The notes below the pieces were generated by a model. It was not told where the DNA came from, did not search any database, and saw nothing but the letters and a program-made list of their open reading frames with translations. DNA of 5,738 nucleotides, taken from positions 1 to 5,738 of the forward strand of contig JAUXEL010000107.1 in assembly GCA_030620575.1 (NCBI GenBank), written 5' to 3'. Of this stretch, positions 5,322 through 5,738 are shown in pieces (position 1 is the stretch's first letter; every line of letters begins with the position of its first letter). The position numbers were made by a program, and so were the translations under genes. Origin of the DNA: Fidelibacterota bacterium. GTDB taxonomy: Bacteria > Fidelibacterota > Fidelibacteria > Fidelibacterales > Fidelibacteraceae.

Positions 5322-5738
5322 TTATTTCACATACACAATCTTTTGCATGGCGATATCATTTCCCGACTGCAAACGCACAATATATACGCCGCTACTAATA
5401 TTTGCGGGCTGCCATATAACAGAATATTTTCCAGCAGATTGATATGCATTATAGAGGGTCTCAATCAATTGTCCACGAAGGTCAAAAATCTGTAATATTG
5501 TTTGAGTATTATTTAATAATCTATAGGGTAATGTGACAGAAGGATTAAAGGGATTCGGATATGCATTTTGTAAACCAAATTCTACCGGAATTGTCTTATC
5601 TTCAATTATGACAGCCGGTTCACTTTGTTCAAAAATATAGGCTGCCCCGGCAACATATAAAGTATTTTCTTCGTTTGCATCTTCGTCTTCTTCATCTGCC
5701 CCCACGATGGCGTAATTGCCGGAAATAGCTACGCTATG
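5322..5738 (-). CDS. FG-GAP repeat (beta-propeller-like) protein with T9SS type A sorting domain, C-terminal part
   Basis: The 3' end of a larger exported protein; the frame is open to the window edge, so the 138 residues seen are only the tail. Residues 1-38 read HSVAISGNYAIVGAD, then an acidic stretch (DEEDEDANEEN), then AGAAYIFEQ. This is the pattern of one FG-GAP-type propeller repeat (SVAISG.YAIVGA...GAAYIF), of which several copies are expected upstream. After a short linker, about residues 54-138 form the T9SS type A domain with LQNAYPNPFNPSVTLPYRL-like sequence, a middle FDLRGQLIETLYN strand pair and a terminal basic KIVYVK. The protein should be carried across the outer membrane by the type IX system and attached to, or released from, the cell surface. 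FG-GAP propellers usually bind ligands or serve structural roles; no enzymatic role can be claimed. The GTG at 5705 is internal, not the start. The domain is homologous to the tail of the hydrolase at 2223-3911 but clearly diverged. Confidence 0.88.
   Translation of the reverse strand, partial: HSVAISGNYAIVGADEEDEDANEENTLYVAGAAYIFEQSEPAVIIEDKTIPVEFGLQNAYPNPFNPSVTLPYRLLNNTQTILQIFDLRGQLIETLYNAYQSAGKYSVIWQPANISSGVYIVRLQSGNDIAMQKIVYVK

Noticed and set aside
5703..5705. GTG at 5705 as the start of the minus-strand FG-GAP gene
   Set aside because: The frame is open to the window edge and the upstream codons (HSVAISGNYAI) complete an FG-GAP repeat.

Overview
The window looks like chromosomal DNA from an uncultured Gram-negative bacterium of the FCB group (Calditrichota, KSB1, Marinimicrobia, Ignavibacteria and relatives). 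The main reason is that two separate genes end in a type IX secretion (T9SS) type A sorting domain with the 'YPNPFN' signature. The intergenic gaps also carry short AT-rich tandem repeats, of a kind I recall from such genomes. The exact phylum cannot be fixed from this sequence.

Layout. On the + strand, positions 1-2073 hold a tight two-gene unit. The first gene is the 3' part of a fused CysN-CysC protein (ATP sulfurylase GTPase subunit plus APS kinase), whose start lies before the window. One base after its stop comes a PAPS-dependent sulfotransferase. This unit converges at 2074-2222 on a minus-strand gene. That short gap holds an 8-bp GTTTAG-type tandem repeat split by a GC-rich palindromic element. 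The minus strand then carries three genes. At 2223-3911 is a secreted clan-A-like glycoside hydrolase with a T9SS tail. At 4095-5033 is carbamate kinase. At 5322-5738 is the C-terminal end of an FG-GAP repeat protein, again with a T9SS tail, whose start lies beyond the window. The gaps between them hold a 17-bp tandem repeat, a perfect inverted repeat, terminator-like hairpins and further short repeats.

How the genes may work together. CysN-CysC makes PAPS (with CysD, probably encoded upstream), and the adjacent sulfotransferase uses PAPS to sulfate an unknown acceptor. The pair therefore reads as a sulfation module rather than plain sulfate assimilation. The neighbouring hydrolase and FG-GAP protein are exported to the cell surface or medium. 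A link between glycan sulfation and the hydrolase is possible but is inference only, because the genes are convergent. Carbamate kinase looks like a stand-alone metabolic gene; no other arginine deiminase pathway gene is visible.

I see no CRISPR array, tRNA, rRNA or transposase. The most notable points are the divergent APS-kinase active-site motifs, an Asp where the hydrolase should have its catalytic nucleophile Glu, and the structured repeat elements in the gaps.
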